Origin: Promicromonospora soli
GTDB lineage: Bacteria; Actinomycetota; Actinomycetes; Actinomycetales; Cellulomonadaceae
NCBI RefSeq assembly: GCF_014653785.1
Contig: NZ_BNAS01000004.1
Coordinates: 255,046 to 319,045, forward strand
Direction of reading: 5' to 3'
DNA length: 64,000 nt
Positions 7,435 through 15,886 of the stretch are shown piece by piece; positions within the stretch are counted from its first letter, which is position 1, and each line of letters opens with the position of its first letter. The position numbers and the translations under genes were made by a program. The notes beneath the pieces are model-generated. The model had not been told where the DNA came from, did not search any database, and worked only from the letters and a program-made list of their open reading frames with translations.

Positions 7435-9039
7435 CTAGGACCGATCGACGGCGCGTTCTATCGGGAGTTCTCCCCATATCGCCAGGCCGTGCTGCATGGC
7501 GAACAGCGCGGCTCCAGCACGCGTGGAGACGCCCATCTTCCGGTACGCGTTCTGGATGTGGCTGTCAGCGGTCTTGACCGAGATCCCCAGAGCGCGGGCG
7601 ACCTGCTTGGTCTGCAGGCCTCGGGCGAGCAGGACCACCACCTCGCTCTCCCGGTCGGTCAGACCGGCCGGGCGCGGGACGCGCGGGACGCGCTGGCCCG
7701 CCGCTGCGAGGACTGCGACCACCGCGTCCGCATCAAGGCGGCCGGTGCGGACCTCCTCGCCAAGCTGCCGCGCGGCTCGGGCCGGCGAGAGCGTGTCGCG
7801 GTGGGGACGCGGCTCGGTCATGGTGTGGTACGCGTCGGCGGCCGCGAGCACGCGCGCAGGCGTGGTGAGCGCCCCGGCTGTGGTTCCCCGGTGGTAGCCG
7901 GAGCCGTCGAGCCGTTCGTGGTGGAACGCCGCGACCGGGGCGAGCTCCGCCAGGAAGGGCGATCGGCTGAGAACGCGCTCGGTGTAGTACGCGTGCAGCC
8001 TGACCCGCTCCCAGTCATCCGGCGAGAGCGGTCCGCGGTCCTCCCAGATGCGGACCGGTACCGCGACCCGCCCCACATCGTGGACGAGCGCTCCCCGGCG
8101 CAGAGCGATGGTCTGAGCGGCGTCGAGCCCGCAACGCCGGCCGGCGTCAGCAGCCAGCCCGGCCACGTCGGCCGAGTGGCCGACGAAGTACGGCGAGACC
8201 AGGTCGGCGAAGTCGCCCATCGCTCCGAGGGCACGGTCGATGGCCTCGTCCCTGAGCATGAGGTGCGGCGCGGGCTCGGCTGCCAGGGTCTCCGACCACG
8301 CGGAGCCGTGCGGATCAAACGCCAGGATCTCCGCCGCATGCTGGGCGAACGGCTCTGCGACGTCCGGGTCGAACGCACCACCGGCACGGCCGCGCACCAC
8401 GCGGGCGGCGAATTCGTCACCTCCCAGCATGCGTTGGAAGGCGGCGTCCCGGGCGACGTGTGCGATGCGCATCGGCAGGGGGATCGCCTCGCCCTTGGGG
8501 CGCGCGGGCCAACCCCTTCCGTCCCATCGGTCGCTCGCATGGGCGAACAGGGCGGGGACCACCAAGGGGAGCCCCAGTCGGGTGGTGAGCATCTGCGCGA
8601 CGTCACAGTCGGCGGCCACCACGTCGCCGAACTCGCGGGCCAACGCCGGCATTCCCCGCGCGAGCTGCAGAGCACGCACCGCCAGCGGTCGTCCCGGTGG
8701 CGCGACGGCGCGGCTCATTCCCGCCAGCATCTGCGCCGGGGACCCGAACCTGACCGGGACGCCGTACGTCGTCAAGGCATTGTCCACGGCGAAGACCTCC
8801 GACGCGGTCTTCGCCGTGGCGGTGCAACCGACGTAGAACAGCAACGAGGTGTAGTACGCCTGGGCCTGCGTCTCCGGGTCTACCCCCAGAATGCTTCCGA
8901 GGCGCGTGGCGATGAGCGCGCTGTGCAGACCGTGCTCGAGCGGCACACCGATTCCCAGATCCGTCGCGAGTGACAGCGACGCGACAACCTCAGCCGTGCG
9001 TACCTCGTCGTTGTCCTGCGGCGATCGGTCGGACACCAT
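7435..9039 (-). CDS. HD-GYP phosphohydrolase domain fused to a LuxR-type HTH
   Basis: The 534-residue protein has two recognisable parts. Its middle to C-terminal half carries an HD-GYP signature: GHSADVAG, HDVGR and HHERLDGSGYHRG. Residues ~460-525 form a LuxR/GerE helix-turn-helix (LTDRESEVVVLLARGL, LGISVKTADSHI). HD-GYP domains hydrolyse cyclic dinucleotides or act as sensors; the LuxR part binds DNA. One chain could therefore link nucleotide or metabolite sensing to transcription. An N-terminal HD-like half (residues ~30-200) looks like a degenerate copy. It lies 39 bp after the F420-oxidoreductase gene, but its regulatory target is unknown. Confidence 0.85.
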   Translation of the reverse strand: MVSDRSPQDNDEVRTAEVVASLSLATDLGIGVPLEHGLHSALIATRLGSILGVDPETQAQAYYTSLLFYVGCTATAKTASEVFAVDNALTTYGVPVRFGSPAQMLAGMSRAVAPPGRPLAVRALQLARGMPALAREFGDVVAADCDVAQMLTTRLGLPLVVPALFAHASDRWDGRGWPARPKGEAIPLPMRIAHVARDAAFQRMLGGDEFAARVVRGRAGGAFDPDVAEPFAQHAAEILAFDPHGSAWSETLAAEPAPHLMLRDEAIDRALGAMGDFADLVSPYFVGHSADVAGLAADAGRRCGLDAAQTIALRRGALVHDVGRVAVPVRIWEDRGPLSPDDWERVRLHAYYTERVLSRSPFLAELAPVAAFHHERLDGSGYHRGTTAGALTTPARVLAAADAYHTMTEPRPHRDTLSPARAARQLGEEVRTGRLDADAVVAVLAAAGQRVPRVPRPAGLTDRESEVVVLLARGLQTKQVARALGISVKTADSHIQNAYRKMGVSTRAGAALFAMQHGLAIWGELPIERAVDRS

Positions 9040-9078
9040 TCCACGATACGCGGGGACCCCCTCCGTCCTCGCGGGCTG

Positions 9079-10119
9079 TCACGCAGATACGCCCTGGTTG
9101 TGGGCGCCCTGGATGGCGGGGATGATCGTCTCGCCGTAGGCCTTCAGGGTCTCCTCCTGGGCGTCGTGCTGCAGGTAGATCGCGAACTGGTCGCAGCCGA
9201 GGGCCTCGAGCTCTTTGAGCCGGGCGATGTGCTCGTCCGGGGTGCCCACCAGGCAGAACCGGTCCACCACGTCGTCGGGCACGAACTCGGTGTGGGTGTT
9301 GCCTGCCCGGCCGTGCTCGGCGTAGTCGTAGCCCTCGCGGCCCTTGATGTAGTCGGTGAGCGCGGCCGGGATCCGCGCTCCGCCGCTCGAGGTCGCCGAG
9401 GCCCCGTACCGCGCCACGATCTCGGCCACGTGGTTGCCGACCATGCCGCCGAACCACCGCACCTGGTCGCGCATGTGGGGCCGGTCGTCGCCCACGTACG
9501 CCGGCGCGGCGACGCAGAACTTCAGCGCCTCCGGGTCCCGGCCCGCGGCCTCCGCCGCCTCGCGGACGGCGCCGATCATCCACGCCGCGATGTCCGGGTC
9601 GGCGAGCTGCAGGATGTAGCCGTCGCCCACCTCCCCCGCCAGCGTGAGCGCCCTGGGCCCGTACGCCGCCACCCACACGTCCAGCTCGGAGCCCTGCGAC
9701 CAGGCGAACCGCACCGGACTGCCGTTGACGTCGGCCTCGCGCGAGTTCCCGAGGTCCTTGATCACGGCGACCGACTCCCGCAGGGTCGCCAGGCTCGCCG
9801 GCCGCCCGTGCAGCGTGCGCACGGCGGAGTCGCCGCGGCCGATGCCGCAGATCGTCCGGTTGCCGTAGGTGTCGTTGAGCGTGGCGAACATGGAGGCCAG
9901 CACCGTCGAGTCGCGCGTCGCCGGGTTGGTCACCATCGGCCCCACGATCACCCGCTCGGTGGCCGCCAGGATCGCGGGGTAGATCACGAACGGCTCCTGC
10001 CACAGCAGGTGCGAGTCGAACGTCCACACGTAACCGAAGCCCTGGTCCTCTGCCTGGCGAGCCAGGTCGACCACCCGGCTGGCGGGTGGGTTGTTCTGCA
10101 GCACTATCCCGAAATCCAT
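9079..10119 (-). CDS. LLM-class F420-dependent oxidoreductase (TIGR03842-like)
   Basis: This 346-residue luciferase-like TIM-barrel enzyme begins MDFGIVLQNNPPASR, resembling the subfamily restricted to F420-making species. F420-binding hallmarks include WTFDSHL near residue 33, the barrel stretch VIVGPMVTNPATRDSTVLAS and CGIGRGDSA. It starts at ATG 10119 after GGGGGAG and lies 10 bp after dihydropyrimidinase, so it belongs to that operon. A hydride-transfer step on a pyrimidine-type ring or a product is a reasonable guess, because no PreA/PreT dihydropyrimidine dehydrogenase is present nearby. The family call is firm; the reaction is not. Confidence 0.9.
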   Translation of the reverse strand: MDFGIVLQNNPPASRVVDLARQAEDQGFGYVWTFDSHLLWQEPFVIYPAILAATERVIVGPMVTNPATRDSTVLASMFATLNDTYGNRTICGIGRGDSAVRTLHGRPASLATLRESVAVIKDLGNSREADVNGSPVRFAWSQGSELDVWVAAYGPRALTLAGEVGDGYILQLADPDIAAWMIGAVREAAEAAGRDPEALKFCVAAPAYVGDDRPHMRDQVRWFGGMVGNHVAEIVARYGASATSSGGARIPAALTDYIKGREGYDYAEHGRAGNTHTEFVPDDVVDRFCLVGTPDEHIARLKELEALGCDQFAIYLQHDAQEETLKAYGETIIPAIQGAHNQGVSA

Positions 10120-10129
10120 GTCGCTCCCC

Positions 10130-11560
10130 CTAGACCAGGTACTGGCTCAGACCGCGCTTGACGAACCGGCCGTGACCGGCCCGGCCGTGGAAACCGGCGT
10201 CGTCCACGACCACCTCGCCGCGCGAGAGGACGACGTCGACGTGCCCGTCGACCTCGAAGCCCTCCCACGCCGAGTGGTCCATGTTCATGTGGTGCGTCCT
10301 GACGCCGAGGGTGGTGAGACCGGTGGGGTCGTACACGACGATGTCGGCGTCGGCGCCCGGCTGGATCACGCCCTTGGTGCCGTACATGCCGAACATGCGC
10401 GCCGGGGTCACGGAGCACAGCTCGACCCAGCGTTCGAGCGAGATCTTGCCCGTCACCACGCCCTGGTAGAGCAGGTCCATGCGGTGCTCCACCGACCCGA
10501 TGCCGTTCGGGATCGCCCGGAAGTCGCCCCGGCCCAGCTCCTTCTGGTCCTTCATGCAGAACGGGCAGTGGTCGGTGGAGACCACCTGCAGGTCGTTGGT
10601 GCGCAGGGCCTGCCACATCGCGTCCTGGTGCCCCTCCGCCCGTGCACGCAGCGGGGTGGAGCACACCCACTTGGCACCCTCGAACGTGCCGAACTCCTCG
10701 CTCGACGCCCCGAGCTGCTCCTCCAGCGACAGGTACAGGTACTGGGGGCAGGTCTCGCCGAACACGTTCTTGCCCGCGTCCCGGGCGGCCGCGAGCTGGG
10801 CGACCGCCTGCTTGGCGCTGACGTGCACCACGTACAGGGGCGCACCGGTGAGGTCGCTCAGCATGATCGCCCGGTGCGTCGCCTCCTCCTCGAGCTGCCA
10901 GGGCCGCGCGAGCCCGTGGTAATAGGGGTCGGTCTTGCCCTGGTCCACGAGCTGGGCGGCCAGGACGTCGATCGCCGGGCCGTTCTCGGCGTGCATCATC
11001 GTGAGCAGGCCCTCGTCGCGGGCCACCTGCATGGCGCGCAGGATCTGGGCGTCGTCGGCGTAGAAGACGCCCGGGTAGGCCATGAACATCTTGTAGCTCG
11101 TGATGCCCTCGTCGACGAGGGTGCGCATCGCGGCGAGCGAGTCGTCGTCCACCCCGCCGATGATCTGGTGGAACGCGTAGTCGATGGCGCAGTTGCCGGC
11201 CGCGCGCTTGTGCCACGCCTCCAGCCCGTCCTGGACGCGCTCGCCCTGCCGCTGCACGGCGAAGTCGACGATCGAGGTGGTGCCGCCCCAGGCCGCCGCG
11301 GTGGTGCCGGTCTCGAACGTGTCGCTGGCGGCCGTGCCGCCGAACGGCAGCTCCATGTGCGTGTGGGCGTCGACGCCGCCGGGCACCACGTACTTGCCGG
11401 TCGCGTCGATCACGCGGTCCGCGGTGGCCGCCAGGTCCGCCCCCAGGGCGGTGCTGCCGGGGGCGACGACGGCGACGACCGTCTCGCCGTCGATCAGCAC
11501 GTCGGCCTCGACCGTGCCCGTCGCGTTCACGACTGTCCCGCCGGTGATGAGAATCGTCAT
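10130..11560 (-). CDS. hydA: Dihydropyrimidinase (D-hydantoinase)
   Basis: This 476-residue cyclic amidohydrolase opens the ring of 5,6-dihydropyrimidines and hydantoins to N-carbamoyl-beta-amino acids. It has the metal-binding VDAHTHM, the carboxylated-lysine region SYKMFMAYPG, metal-binding histidines around MMHAENG and LYVVHVSAKQA, and STDHCPF near the active site. Length and motif order are normal for the family. The ATG has GGAGG upstream. It lies between beta-ureidopropionase and the F420 oxidoreductase, so steps two and three of reductive pyrimidine degradation are adjacent. Confidence 0.95.
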   Translation of the reverse strand: MTILITGGTVVNATGTVEADVLIDGETVVAVVAPGSTALGADLAATADRVIDATGKYVVPGGVDAHTHMELPFGGTAASDTFETGTTAAAWGGTTSIVDFAVQRQGERVQDGLEAWHKRAAGNCAIDYAFHQIIGGVDDDSLAAMRTLVDEGITSYKMFMAYPGVFYADDAQILRAMQVARDEGLLTMMHAENGPAIDVLAAQLVDQGKTDPYYHGLARPWQLEEEATHRAIMLSDLTGAPLYVVHVSAKQAVAQLAAARDAGKNVFGETCPQYLYLSLEEQLGASSEEFGTFEGAKWVCSTPLRARAEGHQDAMWQALRTNDLQVVSTDHCPFCMKDQKELGRGDFRAIPNGIGSVEHRMDLLYQGVVTGKISLERWVELCSVTPARMFGMYGTKGVIQPGADADIVVYDPTGLTTLGVRTHHMNMDHSAWEGFEVDGHVDVVLSRGEVVVDDAGFHGRAGHGRFVKRGLSQYLV

Positions 11561-11614
11561 CGTGCCTCCATATCGGTCTGCGGGTTTCGTCTACGGGAGC
11601 CTGCGCGCCCCGGG

Positions 11615-12463
11615 CTACGGCGCGGTGATGGCGGCGTAGGCGTCCGGACGACGGTCGCGGAAGAACTGCCACCGCTCGCGAACCTCGCGCACCTGGTCGA
11701 GGTCGAGGTCGCGCACCACCAGCTCGTCGTGGGTCGAGGACGCGAGCTCGCCCACGTAGTTCCCGTCCGGCCCGACGGCGTACGAGGACCCGTAGAAGTT
11801 CACCGCCTCGTCGCCGTACTCGTTGTCCTCCAGTCCCACCCGGTTGTTCGCCACGACGAAGTAGCCGTTGGCGACCGCGGCGGCGGGCTGCTCGATCTCC
11901 CAGAGCCGGTTGGACAGCCCGGGCTTGGTCGCGTTGGGGTTGAAGACGATCTGCGCGCCGTTCAGCGCCAGCTCACGCCAGCCCTCCGGGAAGTGCCGGT
12001 CGTAGCAGATGTAGACACCGATCTTGCCGACGGCGGTGTCGAAGACCGGGAAGCCCAGGTTGCCGGGCCGGAAGTAGAACTTCTCCCAGAACTTGTCGAG
12101 GTTCGGGATGTGGTGCTTGCGGTAGCTGCCGAGCACCGTGCCGTCGGCGTCGACCACCACCGCCGTGTTGTACAGGACGCCCGGCTGGGCCTCCTCGTAG
12201 ATCGGCAGGACCATCACGATGCCGAGCTCGGCCGCGAGCGCCGCGAACCGTTCGACGGTGGGTCCGGTGACCGGCTCGGCGTACCGGTAGTAGGCCGGGT
12301 CCTGCGTGATGCCGAAGTAGGGGCCGTAGAACAGCTCCTGGAAGGCGATCACCTGCGCGCCCTGGCTCGCCGCCTCCCGGGCCCAGCCCTCGTGAAGGGC
12401 GATCATGGACTCCTTGTCGCCGGTCCAGCGGGCCTGCGTGAACGCAACTCGGACGGTGCTCAT
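11615..12463 (-). CDS. Beta-ureidopropionase / N-carbamoyl hydrolase (nitrilase superfamily)
   Basis: The 282 residues carry the complete Glu-Lys-Cys nitrilase triad: the Glu in FQELFYG, the Lys in DKFWEKFYF and the Cys in VYICYDRHFPE. The substrate is most likely an N-carbamoyl-beta-amino acid made by the next gene, dihydropyrimidinase; the products would be beta-alanine, CO2 and ammonia. It is the first gene of its operon, with GAGGGAG before the ATG and a GlnR-like box ~70 bp upstream. The first 15 codons and the upstream DNA are duplicated in front of the importer operon. Confidence 0.93.
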   Translation of the reverse strand: MSTVRVAFTQARWTGDKESMIALHEGWAREAASQGAQVIAFQELFYGPYFGITQDPAYYRYAEPVTGPTVERFAALAAELGIVMVLPIYEEAQPGVLYNTAVVVDADGTVLGSYRKHHIPNLDKFWEKFYFRPGNLGFPVFDTAVGKIGVYICYDRHFPEGWRELALNGAQIVFNPNATKPGLSNRLWEIEQPAAAVANGYFVVANNRVGLEDNEYGDEAVNFYGSSYAVGPDGNYVGELASSTHDELVVRDLDLDQVREVRERWQFFRDRRPDAYAAITAP

Positions 12464-12508
12464 TCAAACTCCCTCGCCTGAAGCAGGTGACCAGCAAAGC
12501 CGGGACCT

Positions 12509-12547
12509 GTTTCGGCTGCGAGCCCCAAACCGTTTCCAGGACGTGAC
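12509..12547 (-). promoter_or_regulatory. GlnR-like operator upstream of beta-ureidopropionase
   Basis: On the minus strand GTCAC-n6-GAAAC occupies 12547-12532, with another GAAAC at 12513-12509 (23 bp later). It is the counterpart of the site at 5995-6032; the flanking DNA is largely conserved (GGAACA upstream, GAAACAGGT and CTTTGCTGG downstream), which supports a preserved regulatory role. Confidence 0.55.
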
Positions 12548-12707
12548 AGCTGTTCCGGGACCCGGCCCGGTCGGCACAGCCGTTCGGGCTGGACCGATCA
12601 AAGGCCGGTCGGAACCGGCGGCGACGCTCGCAGCGAAACCGCCGTGGGGCCGAGTCCGGCCGGTGTTCCGTGGCGCCGGGTCGCGGGCCCTGCTTTGGCT
12701 CGTCGAT

Positions 12708-12728
12708 GCAGTTCTCACTGTGAACTGC
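12708..12728. promoter_or_regulatory. 21 bp near-palindrome, possible operator
   Basis: GCAGTTC-n7-GAACTGC has perfect 7 bp arms, and the spacer TCACTGT is itself nearly symmetric, giving 18 of 21 symmetric positions. It lies ~245 bp upstream of the beta-ureidopropionase start and ~130 bp upstream of the plus-strand gene, so it could serve either. The binding protein is unknown. Confidence 0.4.
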
Positions 12729-12859
12729 TTCCCGCCTGGACGCGAGATGGCGCGTCGAATTTCACCCGTGGGCGCAACCCGGTGCTCTCCCACGACCGCG
12801 GCTGACCGTCGTCCGACATCGATCCGCGCTCCGGGCTGACGGATACCCGCACCTGAACC

Positions 12860-13267
12860 ATGATGGGAGCCATGGCCGCTCCAGAGTTCGTCGTCCAGGC
12901 AGGCAAGGTAATCAACCCGTGGGTACTCCGCGTCGCAGGACGTGTCCCGCCGGCGGTGGTGCTGCACCACGTGGGCCGCAGGTCCGGCAAGGAGTACCGC
13001 ACTCCCGTGGTCGCGTTCGCGGCCCGGCCCGAGCAGGAGATCCTGGCGGTCGTGCCGCTGCCCTGGGGTTCGAACACCGACTGGGTCCGCAACACGATGA
13101 GCTCGGGGACGGTGCGGCTGACGCGGGGCGGTTTGGACTACCTGGTGAAGGACGTGCGGGTCGTGCCCGCGTACGAGGTCGTCGACTGGCTCGCACGGGT
13201 GCCGTCGGTGCTCCTGTCGGCGCTCGGCATCGAGGAGTGCCTGGTCGGGACGCTGCACCAGGGCTGA
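12860..13267 (+). CDS. Nitroreductase-family deazaflavin (F420)-dependent oxidoreductase, DUF385
   Basis: The ~135 residues match Ddn-like split-barrel proteins that bind F420H2: LRVAGRVPPAVVLHHVGRRSGKEYRTPVV, then NTDWVRNTMSSGTVRLTRGG. Such enzymes reduce quinones, nitro compounds or fatty-acid-like substrates; the native substrate is unknown. ATGs at 12860, 12863 and 12872 are all possible starts; only the last has a purine-rich stretch (GGGAG), and that is unusually close. It precedes a run of acetyltransferase genes on the same strand. Confidence 0.85.
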   Translation: MMGAMAAPEFVVQAGKVINPWVLRVAGRVPPAVVLHHVGRRSGKEYRTPVVAFAARPEQEILAVVPLPWGSNTDWVRNTMSSGTVRLTRGGLDYLVKDVRVVPAYEVVDWLARVPSVLLSALGIEECLVGTLHQG

Positions 13268-13307
13268 CCGGTCGGTCCGGTGTCATCGGGTGCCTCGGCG
13301 CGGGAGT

Positions 13308-13802
13308 ATGTTTCGCGTCGTGATCTTGCGCACAGCCACACTGTCTGATGCCGCCGCGGTCGCCCGGGTGCACCACATCACCTGGGTCGCGACCTACGGG
13401 GCGATCCTCCCGCCGGCGTTCTGGGCCACCGCCACGCTCGAGCGCCGCATTACGACGTGGGAGCGGTGGCTGAGGAACGGCGCCACGCCCGTCATCGCCG
13501 AGGTGAACGGCGAGGTGATCGGCATCGCGATGTCCGGTGACGCCGTCGAGCAGGAGGATGTCCTTCCGGTGCGCGGCCGGCAGCTGTACCTGCTCTACGT
13601 CCTGGGGGCGCACCACGGGACCGGCGTCGGGCAGGCGCTGCTGGACGCCGTCGTGCCGCCCGGGACCGGCGCCCAGCTGTGGGTCGCGGAGGCCAACCCG
13701 CGGGCCCGACGCTTCTACGAGCGCAACGGGTTCGTCATGGAGGGCGCCCGGGTCGTCGACGCGAGCACCGCTGACCTCGCCGAGGTTCGGATGGTCAGGT
13801 AG
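13308..13802 (+). CDS. GNAT-family N-acetyltransferase (first of a tandem pair)
   Basis: About 164 residues with GNAT motifs: IAEVNGEVIGIAMSG, LYLLYVLGAHHGTGVGQALLDA (the acetyl-CoA-binding Q/RxxGxG/A loop appears as HGTGVG) and ARRFYERNGFV. Starts at ATG 13308 or GTG 13320 are both possible. It is followed by a paralogue sharing ALPPGT/VVPPGT, NPRAR and the C-terminal LAEVRMVR/LEVRLVR, so the two genes arose by tandem duplication. The acceptor substrate is unknown. Confidence 0.85.
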   Translation: MFRVVILRTATLSDAAAVARVHHITWVATYGAILPPAFWATATLERRITTWERWLRNGATPVIAEVNGEVIGIAMSGDAVEQEDVLPVRGRQLYLLYVLGAHHGTGVGQALLDAVVPPGTGAQLWVAEANPRARRFYERNGFVMEGARVVDASTADLAEVRMVR

Positions 13803-13821
13803 TCGGGTTACCGTTCGACTC

Positions 13822-14310
13822 ATGTCAGATTTCCACATCCGCGCCTCGACCCCGGACGACGCCGTCGGTATCGCCGCGGTGCACTGGACCACCCGGCGCG
13901 CGGTCTTCGGCGAGCTCCTCTCAGCCGAGCACTGGGAGACCGAGACGCTCGGCACCCGCACGGAGGGCTGGATGCGTATCCTCGCCGCCGGCAACAAGGC
14001 ACTCGTCGCCGAGGTCGGCGACAAGATCGTCGGCTTCGCGATGAAGAACCCGTCCGGCCCGCACCTGGGCCACCCCCCGGTCCGGGCCGTCGAGCTGCAC
14101 GAGCTGTACGTCGACCCGGCCTTCCACGGCACCAACGTGGGCCACGCCCTGCTGGAGAACGCCCTCCCGCCCGGCACGCCGGCCCAGCTCTGGACGTTCG
14201 CGTCCAACCCGCGGGCGCGCAAGTTCTTCCAGCGCGCCGGGTTCCTGCCCGACGGCGTCACCGCCACCGACCCGTACACGAACGTGCTCGAGGTACGCCT
14301 GGTGCGCTGA
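13822..14310 (+). CDS. GNAT-family N-acetyltransferase (second of a tandem pair)
   Basis: The 162 residues start at ATG 13822, 19 bp after the preceding paralogue. They show VAEVGDKIVGFAMKN, LHELYVDPAFHGTNVGHALLENA (acetyl-CoA loop HGTNVG) and ARKFFQRAGFLPDG. Similarity to the preceding gene is highest in the C-terminal half, which suggests a diverged duplication with different acceptor specificity. The target molecule is unknown. Confidence 0.87.
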   Translation: MSDFHIRASTPDDAVGIAAVHWTTRRAVFGELLSAEHWETETLGTRTEGWMRILAAGNKALVAEVGDKIVGFAMKNPSGPHLGHPPVRAVELHELYVDPAFHGTNVGHALLENALPPGTPAQLWTFASNPRARKFFQRAGFLPDGVTATDPYTNVLEVRLVR

Positions 14311-14361
14311 CGGCACCCGAATCCACTCGAACGGACGGGCCGGTCGTGCCACGATTCCGGA

Positions 14362-15309
14362 ATGACCACCGCACACAGCGTCGAGTTCTTCGATGATCCG
14401 GCGGCAGTCCTCGCGGTCGCCGGCGACCTCCTGGCCGCCGAGCCGGTGGTCTGGAGCGTTGTCGCGTCGGTGACTCACCATGCCGCGCGGTCGTTCGCAC
14501 CCGGCAGGGCGCGTCCCGCGCATCCGATGTGGTGGGCGGTCGTGCGCGACACGGGCGGCGCCGTCGTCGGGGTGTCGATGCGCACCATGCCCCACTCGCC
14601 GCACACGGTCTGGGTGCCCGCGCTCCCCGAGGACGCCGCGCGGACGCTGGCCCTGGCCGCCGTCGAGCGCACCACGCGTGCCGGCGAAGCGCCTCTGACC
14701 TCGGCGAACGGTCCCCTGCCCGCCGTCCGCGCCTTCACGGAAGAGGTGCAGCGGACCACGGGCGGGACCGTGCACGCGGACCGACCGGACCGACTCTGGG
14801 AGGCGACCCGGATCGTCCCGCCCGACCCCGCGCCGCCGGGCCGCCCGCGCCCGGCCACGCTCGACGACCTGGCCCTGGTCAGCGCCTGGTTCGACGTGTT
14901 CCACGCGGAGGCGGACGCCCAGGCAGGTCGTGCGCCCGACGCCGAGCCGCTCCGGATCGAGGGCGCCCGGCGCTGGATCGAGGAGGGCGTCGTGTGGCTG
15001 TGGGACGTCGACGGCGAGGTGGTGCACCTGACCGGCGTGCGGCCGCCGTCGTACGGCGTGGTCCGGATCGGGCCCGTCTACACGCCGGCCGAGCACCGCG
15101 GCCGCGGATACGCCCGGGCGCTGGTCGCCGAGGTGGCCCAGCGGGTGCTCGACGCCGGTCACCGGGTCTGCCTCTACACCGACCGGGACAACCCGGTGTC
15201 GAACCACGTGTACGCCACGATCGGCTTCGAGCCGGTGCTGGATCAGCTCCACCTCGCACTGGACCTGGAGCCGACCCCCGCGACGTCCCCCACCACGAGG
15301 GAGGGCTGA
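14362..15309 (+). CDS. GNAT-family N-acetyltransferase with an extra N-terminal domain
   Basis: The 315 residues have a C-terminal GNAT domain (about 170-310: VVHLTGVRPP, IGPVYTPAEHRGRGYARALVAEV, YTDRDNPVSNHVYATIGFEPV) with a canonical acetyl-CoA loop HRGRGYA. The first ~160 residues resemble a degenerate GNAT half (VWSVVASVTHHAARS, WWAVVRDTGGAVVGVSM), as in two-domain GNAT proteins. Its stop overlaps the ATG of the following hydrolase gene, so the two are probably translated together. Confidence 0.85.
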   Translation: MTTAHSVEFFDDPAAVLAVAGDLLAAEPVVWSVVASVTHHAARSFAPGRARPAHPMWWAVVRDTGGAVVGVSMRTMPHSPHTVWVPALPEDAARTLALAAVERTTRAGEAPLTSANGPLPAVRAFTEEVQRTTGGTVHADRPDRLWEATRIVPPDPAPPGRPRPATLDDLALVSAWFDVFHAEADAQAGRAPDAEPLRIEGARRWIEEGVVWLWDVDGEVVHLTGVRPPSYGVVRIGPVYTPAEHRGRGYARALVAEVAQRVLDAGHRVCLYTDRDNPVSNHVYATIGFEPVLDQLHLALDLEPTPATSPTTREG

Positions 15310-15830
15310 TGGGACGCCGGGCGATCATCTTCCACGGGACTGGCGCCCGGCCCGAGTGGATCTGGTACCCGTGGCTGGCGGACCAGCTGCGGACGCGCGG
15401 GTACGACGTCGAGACGCCCCACCACCCGGGAACCAACGTCGAGCCGATAGCGACGTTCCTGCCCACGGTGCTCGCGGCGCACACCTTCGACGAGGACACC
15501 GTTCTGGTGGGGCACTCGGGCGGGGCCGCGCTGCTGCTGGCGCTCCTGGAGCACCTCGACGTCGCTGTGGCACAGGCGGTGCTCGTGGCCGGCTACTCGA
15601 CGCTGCCGAACGACCAGCCCGAGCCGGTGCTGCAGGACACCTATGACTGGGCAGCTATCCGGTCGCACGCAAGCAGCTTCGTGTTCCTGAACTCCGTGAC
15701 CGACGAGTTCGGGTGCGACGCCGACCAGGGCCGGGCCATGTTCGACCGGCTCGGCGGCACTCTCGTGGTGCGCGACGACGGGCACTTCACCTCGGACACC
15801 CTGGAGCTGGTGAACCGGCTGATCCCGTGA
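15309..15830 (+). CDS. Small alpha/beta hydrolase (RBBP9/YdeN-like)
   Basis: The 173 residues match small serine hydrolases of the RBBP9/YdeN type: IIFHGTGA, WYPWLADQLRTRGYDVETP, nucleophile elbow VGHSGGAALL (Ser), and a C-terminal DDGHFTSD carrying the His. A candidate Asp occurs before it in SVTDEFG. The ATG overlaps the stop of the upstream acetyltransferase. The substrate is unknown; coupling to an acetyltransferase could mean opposing acyl-transfer and hydrolysis, but that is speculation. Confidence 0.83.
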   Translation: MGRRAIIFHGTGARPEWIWYPWLADQLRTRGYDVETPHHPGTNVEPIATFLPTVLAAHTFDEDTVLVGHSGGAALLLALLEHLDVAVAQAVLVAGYSTLPNDQPEPVLQDTYDWAAIRSHASSFVFLNSVTDEFGCDADQGRAMFDRLGGTLVVRDDGHFTSDTLELVNRLIP

Positions 15831-15886
15831 CCCAGGTAGGCGCGTCACGTTCCTGCACGACAGCCAGATCACCCGGCCGGATCCGC

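Larger units (their letters stand above)
12464..12859. other. Divergent intergenic region of ~400 bp with no gene
   Basis: This stretch separates the minus-strand pyrimidine operon from a plus-strand F420-type protein. It holds the duplicated control module (to ~12560), a GlnR-like box, and a 21 bp near-palindrome at 12708-12728. Open frames crossing it show no family features and no consistent coding bias. Confidence 0.6.

Noticed and set aside
12464-13258. 264-codon minus-strand frame across the control region and DUF385 gene
   Set aside because: Covers regulatory DNA and an opposing real gene; no family features.
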